Source: Candidatus Cloacimonadota bacterium (GTDB lineage: Bacteria > Cloacimonadota > Cloacimonadia > Cloacimonadales > TCS61). Taken from it: a DNA stretch of 5,898 bases. Below are positions 1-5,735 of the stretch, piece after piece (positions within the stretch are counted from its first letter, which is position 1; every line of letters begins with the position of its first letter). Below the pieces are notes generated by a model. It saw only the letters and a program-made list of their open reading frames with translations, was not told the DNA's origin and did no database searches. A program made the translations under genes and the position numbers. Location: the NCBI GenBank assembly GCA_018654125.1, contig JABIME010000263.1, positions 1-5,898 of the forward strand. The letters run 5' to 3'.

Positions 1-617
1 ATATAACTTCTGATGTGATGTGCCCTTGGTGCATTATCGGTTTTAAAAGATTGCAGAAGGCTATGAAAAAATTCAAGGATGCTGTAGAATTTAAGATACA
101 CTGGCAACCCTTTGAATTGAACCCGAGAATGCAGGATGAAGGTGAAAACTTGTATGACTGGATGAGCCAAAAGAAGGGAATGACTTTGGATGAGATAATC
201 TCAAGCCGGAAACTGCTGGCAGATATTGGTAAAGAAAACAGATTCATATTCAATTATTCTGAGAAATCCCGATTATATAATACAAATGCAGCGCATCGTC
301 TTTTGCATTGGGCTGGTAAATTCGGAGAAAAACAAACTGATTTAAAATTGGCATTATTTAAAGCACACTTTACAGATAATCTTGATGTTAGCAATCATGA
401 TGTACTTCTGAAAATCATTAAGAATATCGGCTTGAATGTAGACAATGCTAAATCAGTTTTAAATGATGAAAATAGCATTAAAGAAATAAGAAAGATCGAA
501 AAAGAATTAAAGAGAGAGGGTATTACATCTGTTCCATCCTATCTATTTAGCAAGAGCATCAAAGTTGATGGATCTGATGGAGATTTTGAGGAAGTGATCA
601 AGAATATTATTTCTTAA
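1..617 (+). CDS. DsbA-family (FrnE-like) thiol-disulfide oxidoreductase, 5'-truncated by the window edge
   Basis: This is a thioredoxin-fold oxidoreductase of the DsbA/FrnE group (2-hydroxychromene-2-carboxylate isomerase/DsbA-like). The reading frame is open to the left edge: the codons before the GTG at 15 read I-T-S-D-V-M and run straight into the redox motif CPWC (21-32). That matches the usual family start 'I.SD.vCPWC.iG', so the true start lies outside the window, probably only a handful of codons upstream. After CPWC comes the family-typical 'W.PFELNP' segment (about 102-126), then a helical insert domain. The cis-proline loop is TSVPS (Pro codon 534-536), followed by a C-terminal strand and helix. 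The two CPWC cysteines are the only ones in the visible protein. Most FrnE-type proteins are cytoplasmic; whether this one has a signal peptide cannot be seen. It ends 145 bp before the next gene, which has its own promoter, so it is probably a separate transcription unit. Family assignment is firm, substrate unknown. Confidence 0.9.
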   Translation, partial: ITSDVMCPWCIIGFKRLQKAMKKFKDAVEFKIHWQPFELNPRMQDEGENLYDWMSQKKGMTLDEIISSRKLLADIGKENRFIFNYSEKSRLYNTNAAHRLLHWAGKFGEKQTDLKLALFKAHFTDNLDVSNHDVLLKIIKNIGLNVDNAKSVLNDENSIKEIRKIEKELKREGITSVPSYLFSKSIKVDGSDGDFEEVIKNIIS

Positions 618-692
618 CATGCTTCAATTATGAATCTGTAACTGCCTGAAATTCTTTATCAGTAAAAATTTAATATTCCTAATAAATAAAAT

Positions 693-720
693 TTGACATC
701 ACCAACTTTAAAATTATATT
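693..720 (+). promoter_or_regulatory. Predicted sigma70-type promoter of the TetR-family gene
   Basis: A perfect -35 hexamer TTGACA (693-698) is followed after 16 bp by TATATT (715-720), five of six matches to the -10 consensus. Transcription would start near 727, inside the inverted repeat at 722-737, which suits autorepression. The -10 region can also be read as TATATTTG, which fits the TAnnTTTG element of Bacteroidota promoters, so the sigma-factor type is not settled. The surrounding DNA is very AT-rich, so chance matches are possible, but a complete TTGACA at a suitable spacing is good evidence. Confidence 0.65.
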
Positions 721-721
721 T

Positions 722-737
722 GTTAGTGTTCACTAAC
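722..737. promoter_or_regulatory. Predicted TetR-family operator O1 (perfect 7-bp-arm inverted repeat)
   Basis: GTTAGTG-TT-CACTAAC is a perfect palindrome with 7-bp arms and a 2-bp spacer. It begins directly after the predicted -10 box and covers the likely transcription start of the TetR-family gene 25 bp downstream. Size, symmetry and position are typical of autoregulatory TetR-family operators. A related 16-mer lies before the transporter gene (1360-1375, 12 of 16 positions identical), which strongly suggests both are bound by the protein encoded between them. Confidence 0.8.
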
Positions 738-752
738 TTAGTGTACACAGGA
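737..752. promoter_or_regulatory. Possible degenerate second operator adjoining O1, overlapping the ribosome binding site
   Basis: The TTAGTG half-site of O1 (723-728) recurs at 738-743, and the bases after it form a perfect 8-bp palindrome, GTGTACAC (741-748). Aligned with O1, the 16-mer at 737-752 matches at 10 positions, mostly in the left arm and centre. Its centre lies 15 bp from that of O1, and it runs into the AGGAGG at 749-754. It could be a weaker second repressor site. It could also be chance or a site for another factor. Confidence 0.35.
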
Positions 753-754
753 GG
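749..754 (+). promoter_or_regulatory. Ribosome binding site that fixes the GTG start of the TetR-family gene
   Basis: AGGAGG lies 8 nt upstream of the GTG at 763. The same frame has a TAG stop at 739-741 and no ATG between that stop and 763, so GTG is the only plausible start close to this site. Confidence 0.85.
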
Positions 755-762
755 TAATTAGA

Positions 763-1341
763 GTGTTTAGTGAGAGGCAAGAGCAAATTATTGAAACAGC
801 AATAAAAATAATTGCTGAGAAAGGGATTCAAAATCTTACAACAAAGAATTTAGCAAAAGAAATCGGGATCTCTGAACCTGCACTGTATAGACACTTTGAC
901 AATAAATTAGAGATATTAAAAGCAGTAATAGTATATTTCCAGAGTAAAATGAAACCAGCTATTGGACAACTTAATAATTCAACAGATACTCTAAGCAAGA
1001 TTGAGAGTTTCATATTAGAGCATTTAAAGATAATTAGCAATAACCCAAATTTCGCTAAAGTAATTTTCTCAGAAGCAAATTTTCAGAATGAAGATGAATT
1101 AATATCAAAAATGAATAATTTGATGAATCAATCCCACAAAATTTTAGAATCAGTTGTACAGCTTGGACAGAGTAATAATGAAATTCGAAATGATATAGGT
1201 TCCTTGAGTATTGTAAGAATGATCATTGGCTCATTGAGATTAATTGTGATTCAATGGAGTATGTCTGGCATGATATTTAATTTAGAAACTGAAGGTAAAC
1301 AGTTTTGTGAAGATATTAAAAGGTTAATTTCTGCAGCTTAG
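763..1341 (+). CDS. TetR/AcrR-family transcriptional repressor, likely regulator of itself and the downstream RND operon
   Basis: This 192-aa protein has the normal length of a TetR-family one-component repressor. Residues about 5-52 form the DNA-binding domain: an initial helix (QIIETAIKIIAEKG), then a helix-turn-helix around residues 26-45 (TTKNLAKEIGISEPALYRHF) followed by DNKLEIL, a classic family signature. The rest is helical, variable and rather hydrophobic (for example MIIGSLRLIVIQW), as expected for a ligand-binding and dimerisation domain. The ligand cannot be predicted. It starts at GTG, set by a strong AGGAGG and an in-frame upstream stop. The gene sits between two related inverted repeats, one at its own promoter and one before the transporter gene 70 bp downstream in the same direction. 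This supports negative control of both units, released by a hydrophobic or amphipathic effector. Family call is very secure; regulon is inferred. Confidence 0.93.
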   Translation: MFSERQEQIIETAIKIIAEKGIQNLTTKNLAKEIGISEPALYRHFDNKLEILKAVIVYFQSKMKPAIGQLNNSTDTLSKIESFILEHLKIISNNPNFAKVIFSEANFQNEDELISKMNNLMNQSHKILESVVQLGQSNNEIRNDIGSLSIVRMIIGSLRLIVIQWSMSGMIFNLETEGKQFCEDIKRLISAA

Positions 1342-1353
1342 TTTTTTTTTGAA

Positions 1354-1381
1354 TTACAAGTTAGTGAATGCTAACTAAAAT
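1354..1381 (+). promoter_or_regulatory. Possible weak promoter of the RND operon with the operator as its spacer
   Basis: A good -10 match, TAAAAT (1376-1381), lies 16 bp after a poor -35 match, TTACAA (1354-1359, three of six). The intervening 16 bp are exactly the inverted repeat at 1360-1375, so a bound repressor would block polymerase. The nine-T run at 1342-1350 could act as an upstream AT-rich element. The -35 is weak, and the operon might instead be transcribed by read-through from the regulator's promoter. Confidence 0.35.
1360..1375. promoter_or_regulatory. Predicted TetR-family operator O2 before the transporter operon
   Basis: GTTAGTGAATGCTAAC is an imperfect copy of O1 (GTTAGTGTTCACTAAC): the left 7-bp arm is identical and 12 of 16 positions match overall. 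With flanking bases it forms the palindrome AGTTAG-N6-CTAACT (1359-1376). It sits between the stop of the regulator (1341) and the transporter start (1412). The less perfect right arm suggests lower affinity than O1. Confidence 0.75.
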
Positions 1382-1400
1382 AAATTTGATAAGCCAGTAT

Positions 1401-1407
1401 AAGGAGG
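1401..1407 (+). promoter_or_regulatory. Strong ribosome binding site of the RND transporter gene
   Basis: AAGGAGG matches the anti-Shine-Dalgarno sequence fully and is followed by AGAT and the ATG at 1412. The spacing of about 4 nt is short but recurs in the next gene of the operon, which supports the chosen start. Confidence 0.8.
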
Positions 1408-1411
1408 AGAT

Positions 1412-3718
1412 ATGGAAAAGTTATTAAATAGAATATTGAGGTTTCCCAAAATTATTATGTTAGTTTTGTTGATAATCTCAGTTGCATTTTTTATAGTAAT
1501 GAAGAAAAACAGCAGAATGGAAACCGATCTTGATACATATATGCCGCAAGATCATCCTGCATTTGTCTATAGTGATGAGGCGGAAGAGATATTCAACATA
1601 CAAGATGGTATAATTATTGCCATAGAGAATCCAGATGGTATTTATCAAACAGAGACATTGCAAAAAGTAAAAGATCTGACCAAGCAGTTAGGCAAAATGA
1701 AACAAATCGAAAAGAGCGATGTGACATCTCTTTACACTGCTGATAATATTATTGGAACTGAAGATGGAATGGATGTGAAGGCATTTTATAAAAAAGTTCC
1801 CTCAACAGAAGAAGGCTTAAATGAAATTGCAGAAAAAGTAAGAGCAAATGAAATGATCTTTGGAAGATTGGTTTCTAAGAACGAAACTGTAACTGTGATC
1901 ATCGCAGAAATTAGTGACGATGTATTTAATCAGGAATTCTATCATCAAATATTAGAACTTGTTCACTCTTATGAGGGACCAGAAAAACTTTATGTTGCTG
2001 GCATTCCAATTGTAGAAGGATCAATGGCATATTTAGGTCCTAAAGATATGAAGAAAATGGTTCCAATAGTTTTGTTGGTGATAGTTGTTGTTCTTTTACT
2101 TGTTATGAAAAGTGTGAAGAATACAATCTTTACAATGCTGGTAGTAATTTTTAGTGTTGTGTGGGCTTTTGGACTCATGGCTGCAGTAAAAATTCCTATC
2201 TATGCAGTATCAACCATGCTCCCGGTTATGCTGATTGCAATTGGAGTAGCAGATGGAATTCATCTTTACAGTCATCTTGATCTATTCTTGCGCGAAACCC
2301 CGAATGCAACTAGAAAAGAAGCTGTAAATGACATGTTGAAGGGAATGTGGAAACCAGTTGTGATGACTTCAGTAACAACTTCTATCGGGTTTATCTCGCT
2401 TCTCACATCAGAGGTTTTCCCAATAAAATATTTTGGACTTTTCACAGCTTTTGGAGTGATGGCAGCAATGCTATTTTCACTTATTCTTATTCCTGCAGCT
2501 GTTCTAATATTTGGCTTTCCAAAAAGGAAACAAAACAAGATTGATGATGGCAAAACAAGCAAGGTCCCTTTCTCATATAAATTTGCTGAAGGCATGATTA
2601 AATATAAAACTATTACACTTTTTCTTACAATTGCAATCGTAGCAGTTTCTTTATTTGGAATCACTAAAGTTTGGATCAACTCCAGTTTTCTTGATAAATT
2701 TGAAAAAGATAGCGACATCGTTCTTACTGATAAATTCATAAACGAAAATTTTGGTGGAACCAGTAGCCTTAATGTTATATTTGAAGGAGATGAAAAAGGT
2801 GTGATGAAATCTCCGAACGTCTTGAAATTGATAAATAAATTGCAAAATGATGTAGAAAGTAGATTAGCAGTTGTGGGAAATTCATTTTCACTTGCGGATT
2901 ACTTGAAACGTATGAATAAAGTAATGCATGCCGATAAAGAAGAATTTGATACGATCCCTGATTCGCAGGAATTAAATGCTCAATACCTCTTACTTTATGA
3001 AATGAGTGGTGATCCTGAGAATTTATGGAAAGTTGTGGGTTACGATTTCAAAACAGCTAGCATAACCATCCAACTAAAAAGTGATGATTCCAAAGCTATA
3101 AACAGCGCTATCGCAGTTGTAGAAGAGTATAAACAAGATTTTGAAAAACTTGGAATAAATATAAATTATGCAGGTTCCGGTTACAAAGCTTTAATCTTTA
3201 CTGATCTGATCTTAGAAGGACAAATAAAGAGTTTGGTTATGTCATTATTCATTATAATTATTCTGCTTACATTAATGTTCAAAAGTATTTGGGCAGGTCT
3301 TATCGGCTCAGTTCCTATAGTTATCACAGCTCTTATTGGCTTTGGTGTTATGGGACTGCTTAATATCCCACTTAGCACCACAACAGCGCTTATTTCTAGT
3401 ATTGCTATTGGAATCGGTATAGATTACGCAGTTCATTTTATTGAGAGATACAAAATATATGCAGAAGAGACTGGAAACAAACAGAAAACAATGCAAGGGA
3501 CAATGCATCATTCTGGACGTGCAATCATCTTCAATGCAACGGTTGTAATTGCCGGATTTTTGGTTTTGATATTCTCTGTGTTCCCACCTAACAGAAGTTT
3601 AGGAGCTTTAGTTTCTCTAAATATGTTTACTAGTTTCCTAGGAACAGTTACCATTATGTATTTGTTACTTTACAAAACAAATTTGTTTTTTGGAAGAAAA
3701 ATCCAGGAGGAAAAATGA
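1412..3718 (+). CDS. RND-superfamily transporter, MMPL/HAE3-like (predicted export of a hydrophobic cargo)
   Basis: This 768-aa inner-membrane protein has the duplicated RND plan. TM1 (about 14-30) precedes a periplasmic domain (about 31-213), then TM2-6 (about 216-368). TM7 (about 400-417) precedes a second periplasmic domain (about 420-605), then TM8-12 (about 607-752). Both halves keep the MMPL-type TM4/TM10 motif with an aspartate: IGVADGIHLYSH with Asp281 and IGIGIDYAVHFIERY with Asp671, the likely proton-relay residues. The size (about 770 aa, with small periplasmic domains) fits the HAE3/MMPL branch, which includes HpnN hopanoid transporters and MmpL lipid exporters, rather than the roughly 1000-aa AcrB type. 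No adaptor protein or TolC-like channel is encoded alongside. The protein has no cysteine. Its stop overlaps the next ATG (ATGA), so the two are translationally coupled. Family and topology are secure; cargo is unknown, and a lipid or other hydrophobic molecule is inferred from family and neighbours. Confidence 0.92.
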   Translation: MEKLLNRILRFPKIIMLVLLIISVAFFIVMKKNSRMETDLDTYMPQDHPAFVYSDEAEEIFNIQDGIIIAIENPDGIYQTETLQKVKDLTKQLGKMKQIEKSDVTSLYTADNIIGTEDGMDVKAFYKKVPSTEEGLNEIAEKVRANEMIFGRLVSKNETVTVIIAEISDDVFNQEFYHQILELVHSYEGPEKLYVAGIPIVEGSMAYLGPKDMKKMVPIVLLVIVVVLLLVMKSVKNTIFTMLVVIFSVVWAFGLMAAVKIPIYAVSTMLPVMLIAIGVADGIHLYSHLDLFLRETPNATRKEAVNDMLKGMWKPVVMTSVTTSIGFISLLTSEVFPIKYFGLFTAFGVMAAMLFSLILIPAAVLIFGFPKRKQNKIDDGKTSKVPFSYKFAEGMIKYKTITLFLTIAIVAVSLFGITKVWINSSFLDKFEKDSDIVLTDKFINENFGGTSSLNVIFEGDEKGVMKSPNVLKLINKLQNDVESRLAVVGNSFSLADYLKRMNKVMHADKEEFDTIPDSQELNAQYLLLYEMSGDPENLWKVVGYDFKTASITIQLKSDDSKAINSAIAVVEEYKQDFEKLGININYAGSGYKALIFTDLILEGQIKSLVMSLFIIIILLTLMFKSIWAGLIGSVPIVITALIGFGVMGLLNIPLSTTTALISSIAIGIGIDYAVHFIERYKIYAEETGNKQKTMQGTMHHSGRAIIFNATVVIAGFLVLIFSVFPPNRSLGALVSLNMFTSFLGTVTIMYLLLYKTNLFFGRKIQEEK
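3705..3710 (+). promoter_or_regulatory. Ribosome binding site inside the transporter's 3' end
   Basis: AGGAGG lies within the last codons of the transporter gene, 4 nt before the ATG at 3715. That ATG overlaps the transporter's TGA (3716-3718). A strong site plus overlapping start and stop indicates one mRNA with coupled translation. Confidence 0.8.
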
Positions 3719-4488
3719 AAAGATTTACAATTATTTTAATAGCAGTTCTAACTATAACTACAACTTTATCGGCACAGGGAATTACAGGACTTAAAATTAT
3801 CGAAAATGTTTATAACCGTCCAACCGGACTAGATCAGGAAGGTGATCTTACAATGTCACTTATCAACTCACGAGGAGATGAAAGGATTCGTGAGATTAAG
3901 CAATTCCTAAAGGATTTTGGTGAAATGGAAAAGAGGATCATGTTTTTTGTCTCACCTGCCGATGTACGTAATACTTCGTTTATGAATTGGAGTTATGATA
4001 AAGCCGGAAAAGGTGATGATCAGTGGATATATCTTCCAGCACTTAAAAAAGTAAAAAGAATTTCCAGCGATAGCAAAAGTGATTACTTCATGGGTTCCGA
4101 TTTCACTTATGATGATCTTGGAGATCGTCATCCTTCATCTGATACGCACAAGTTATTACGTGAGGAAACTGTCGAAGGAGAAGATTGTTATGTAGTTGAG
4201 AGCGTTCCTAAAGAAGAAGAATATATGTACTCTAAAACTATAACATGGATCATCAAAGATAAATGGATTGGTAAGAAAAAAGAATTTTATGATGAGGACG
4301 AAGATCTACTAAAAACACTTTCTGTTAAGGGTGTAGATAAGATCAAAGATTATATGGTTATCACACACTCTGAAATGCATAATGTTCAAAAAGATCATAC
4401 AACAAAAATGGAACTAAAGAATGTGAAAATGGATACAGGTATTTCTGATAATAAATTTACTGAACGTATGATGAAAAGAGGAATGTAG
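3715..4488 (+). CDS. Periplasmic LolA-like lipid/lipoprotein-binding protein (outer membrane lipoprotein-sorting family)
   Basis: This 257-aa secreted protein starts with a clear signal peptide: MKR, a hydrophobic core to about residue 18, and likely cleavage at LSA|QG after residue 20. No lipobox cysteine is present, so it should be soluble in the periplasm; Cys158 is its only cysteine. The mature part matches the LolA-like family often annotated 'outer membrane lipoprotein-sorting protein': an N-terminal strand block (about 43-80), then DDQWIYLPALKKVKRI (101-116), then the diagnostic FMGSDFTYDDL (125-135). Later strands include the segment around TITWIIKDKW (175-184). Members of this fold form a half-barrel with a hydrophobic groove. 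The gene is coupled to the RND transporter, which suggests it takes cargo from, or presents it to, the pump. The last 60 residues are rich in Lys, Asp and Met. The family call rests on motif memory, not a search; the carrier role is inferred. Confidence 0.85.
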   Translation: MKRFTIILIAVLTITTTLSAQGITGLKIIENVYNRPTGLDQEGDLTMSLINSRGDERIREIKQFLKDFGEMEKRIMFFVSPADVRNTSFMNWSYDKAGKGDDQWIYLPALKKVKRISSDSKSDYFMGSDFTYDDLGDRHPSSDTHKLLREETVEGEDCYVVESVPKEEEYMYSKTITWIIKDKWIGKKKEFYDEDEDLLKTLSVKGVDKIKDYMVITHSEMHNVQKDHTTKMELKNVKMDTGISDNKFTERMMKRGM

Positions 4489-4514
4489 CAAAATCAAGGT
4501 TAAGATTAAGAGAG

Positions 4515-4521
4515 AAAGGGG
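4515..4521 (+). promoter_or_regulatory. Ribosome binding site of the outer-membrane barrel gene
   Basis: AAAGGGG lies 5 nt before the ATG at 4527 in the 38-bp gap after the LolA-like gene. It is weaker than the AGGAGG sites upstream. No promoter or terminator is evident in this short gap, which supports co-transcription. Confidence 0.55.
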
Positions 4522-4526
4522 AAAAA

Positions 4527-5735
4527 ATGAAACGATCAGTTTTAACAATAATGGTACTAGCTTTTGCATTTATATTGAACGCGCAGATAGTCCATCACGG
4601 ATTTGTGCGAACTTATATGGGAGCACTTACAGATCAGGATGGAGAGTATTCGGTTTTGCAAAACACGTTCGATTGGAAATTAGATTATGGTAAAGGTGAT
4701 GTAGAACTTTTTATAAATCCGGTTTTCAATTACAATGCACTCAATAATAATTTAGAAGTATCGCTCAGACAGGCATATATGGATATCTATTTTGATAATT
4801 TCGATCTTCGTATTGGGAAACAGCAGATAATCTGGGGGAAAGCAGATGGCGTTTTTATTACAGATGTAATTTCACCACGAGATCTTTCTGAGTTTATCCT
4901 ACCCGATTTTGAAGAGATACGCATTGGAATAAATGCAGTCAAATTTGATTATTATTTGGGTAATTCTACACTTGAAGCTGTTTGGACTCCCACTTTCCAA
5001 CCTACTATTGTTCCTAAAAAAGGTTCAATCTGGTATCAAATGCAGGATTTTCCAATGCCAATTGTTTATGATTATCATAGTTATGATGTTGGAAATAAGC
5101 TTTCCGAAAGTGAGATTGCTTTAAAATATTCCTACCTTGGAAGTGCGATCGATTTTGAACTAATGGCTGCTTATATGTGGGATGATAATCCCGCAATGCA
5201 TATTTATTCGCAACCAGATACAACACTTCTTATTAAACCGGAATATCATAGATTACCATTAGTTGGTGCAAGTTTCAGTAAAGCCGTGGGTGGAGCTGTT
5301 GTGCGTGGGGAAGGAGCATATTATTTCGAGAAGAGATTTGCAGTGGAAGATATGGCTGTAAATGGAGTAAAAGAAGAAGATTATGCACATTATCTCGTTG
5401 GTTATGACCATAACTGGTTTGGTGTAAATGTGAGTTTCCAGTTTATTCAGGAATATATTATAGGTTATGAAGAAGATATACGTAATGATGAGTTTTCTAA
5501 CACGATGACTTTCCTAATTTCAGAAGATTTTCTGCGAGAAGCATTACGTGTAGAATTTTTCACCTATTACGGTATTAATAATGAAGATGCACTTTTGCGA
5601 CCAAGAATTGTCTATGATATTGCTGATGGATTTGAATTTCAATTGGGAGCAAATATCTTTATTGGTGAAGAAGGAAACTTTGGACAATATGATAAAAATG
5701 ATATGATGTTCATAAAATTGAAGTATGATTTTTAA
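4527..5735 (+). CDS. Predicted outer-membrane beta-barrel protein, DUF1302/porin-like
   Basis: This 402-aa protein has a signal peptide (MKR, hydrophobic core, likely cleavage LNA|QI after residue 19). The mature protein is rich in alternating hydrophobic/polar stretches with many Tyr, Phe and Trp, such as AYMDIYFDNFDLRIGKQQ (83-100). It ends MMFIKLKYDF, a typical beta-signal with terminal Phe for insertion by the Bam machinery. Residues 95-124 (LRIGKQQIIWGKADG, then DVISPRDLSEF) resemble the 'R.GRQ.v.WG.aDg....D..nP.dl' motif of DUF1302-type outer-membrane proteins, which are often encoded near RND/MMPL pumps and LolA-like or DUF1329 proteins. There is no cysteine. The length suggests a mid-sized barrel of perhaps 14-18 strands, but strands were not counted reliably. 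It is the last gene of the operon, 38 bp after the LolA-like gene. The outer-membrane location is well supported; the role as exit or import channel for the pump's cargo is inferred. Confidence 0.8.
   Translation: MKRSVLTIMVLAFAFILNAQIVHHGFVRTYMGALTDQDGEYSVLQNTFDWKLDYGKGDVELFINPVFNYNALNNNLEVSLRQAYMDIYFDNFDLRIGKQQIIWGKADGVFITDVISPRDLSEFILPDFEEIRIGINAVKFDYYLGNSTLEAVWTPTFQPTIVPKKGSIWYQMQDFPMPIVYDYHSYDVGNKLSESEIALKYSYLGSAIDFELMAAYMWDDNPAMHIYSQPDTTLLIKPEYHRLPLVGASFSKAVGGAVVRGEGAYYFEKRFAVEDMAVNGVKEEDYAHYLVGYDHNWFGVNVSFQFIQEYIIGYEEDIRNDEFSNTMTFLISEDFLREALRVEFFTYYGINNEDALLRPRIVYDIADGFEFQLGANIFIGEEGNFGQYDKNDMMFIKLKYDF

Larger units (their letters stand above)
1412..5735 (+). other. Predicted three-gene operon: RND pump, LolA-like carrier, outer-membrane barrel
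   Basis: The genes share one strand, with a 4-base ATGA overlap at the first junction and a 38-bp gap at the second. No internal terminator was seen. The products would sit in the inner membrane, periplasm and outer membrane respectively. A repressor-operator pair lies immediately upstream. The set suggests a dedicated trans-envelope pathway; direction of transport and cargo are not shown by the sequence. Confidence 0.75.

Noticed and set aside
15..17. GTG at 15 as the start of the DsbA-like gene
   Set aside because: The frame is open to the window edge, and the preceding codons (I-T-S-D) match the conserved residues just before CPWC in this family, so the real start is upstream of the window.
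618..692. Terminator for the DsbA-like gene (ACTG/CAGT pairing around 640-665)
   Set aside because: The possible stem is only 4 bp with a long loop and no T-run, so it is not distinguishable from chance in AT-rich DNA.
1342..1350. Run of nine T after the regulator stop as an intrinsic terminator
   Set aside because: No GC-rich stem precedes it; only the short CTGCAG palindrome is nearby, which cannot form a useful hairpin.
2272..2739. 155-codon open frame on the - strand within the transporter gene
   Set aside because: It lies wholly inside a strong RND coding region, its translation shows no recognisable domain, and it has no convincing start context. It is a shadow of the real gene.
1412..3718. 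Naming the transporter hpnN, mmpL3 or acrB
   Set aside because: The size and TM4/TM10 motifs support the MMPL/HAE3 branch, but there are no hopanoid or mycolate genes in view and the cargo is unknown. The AcrB type is ruled out by length.
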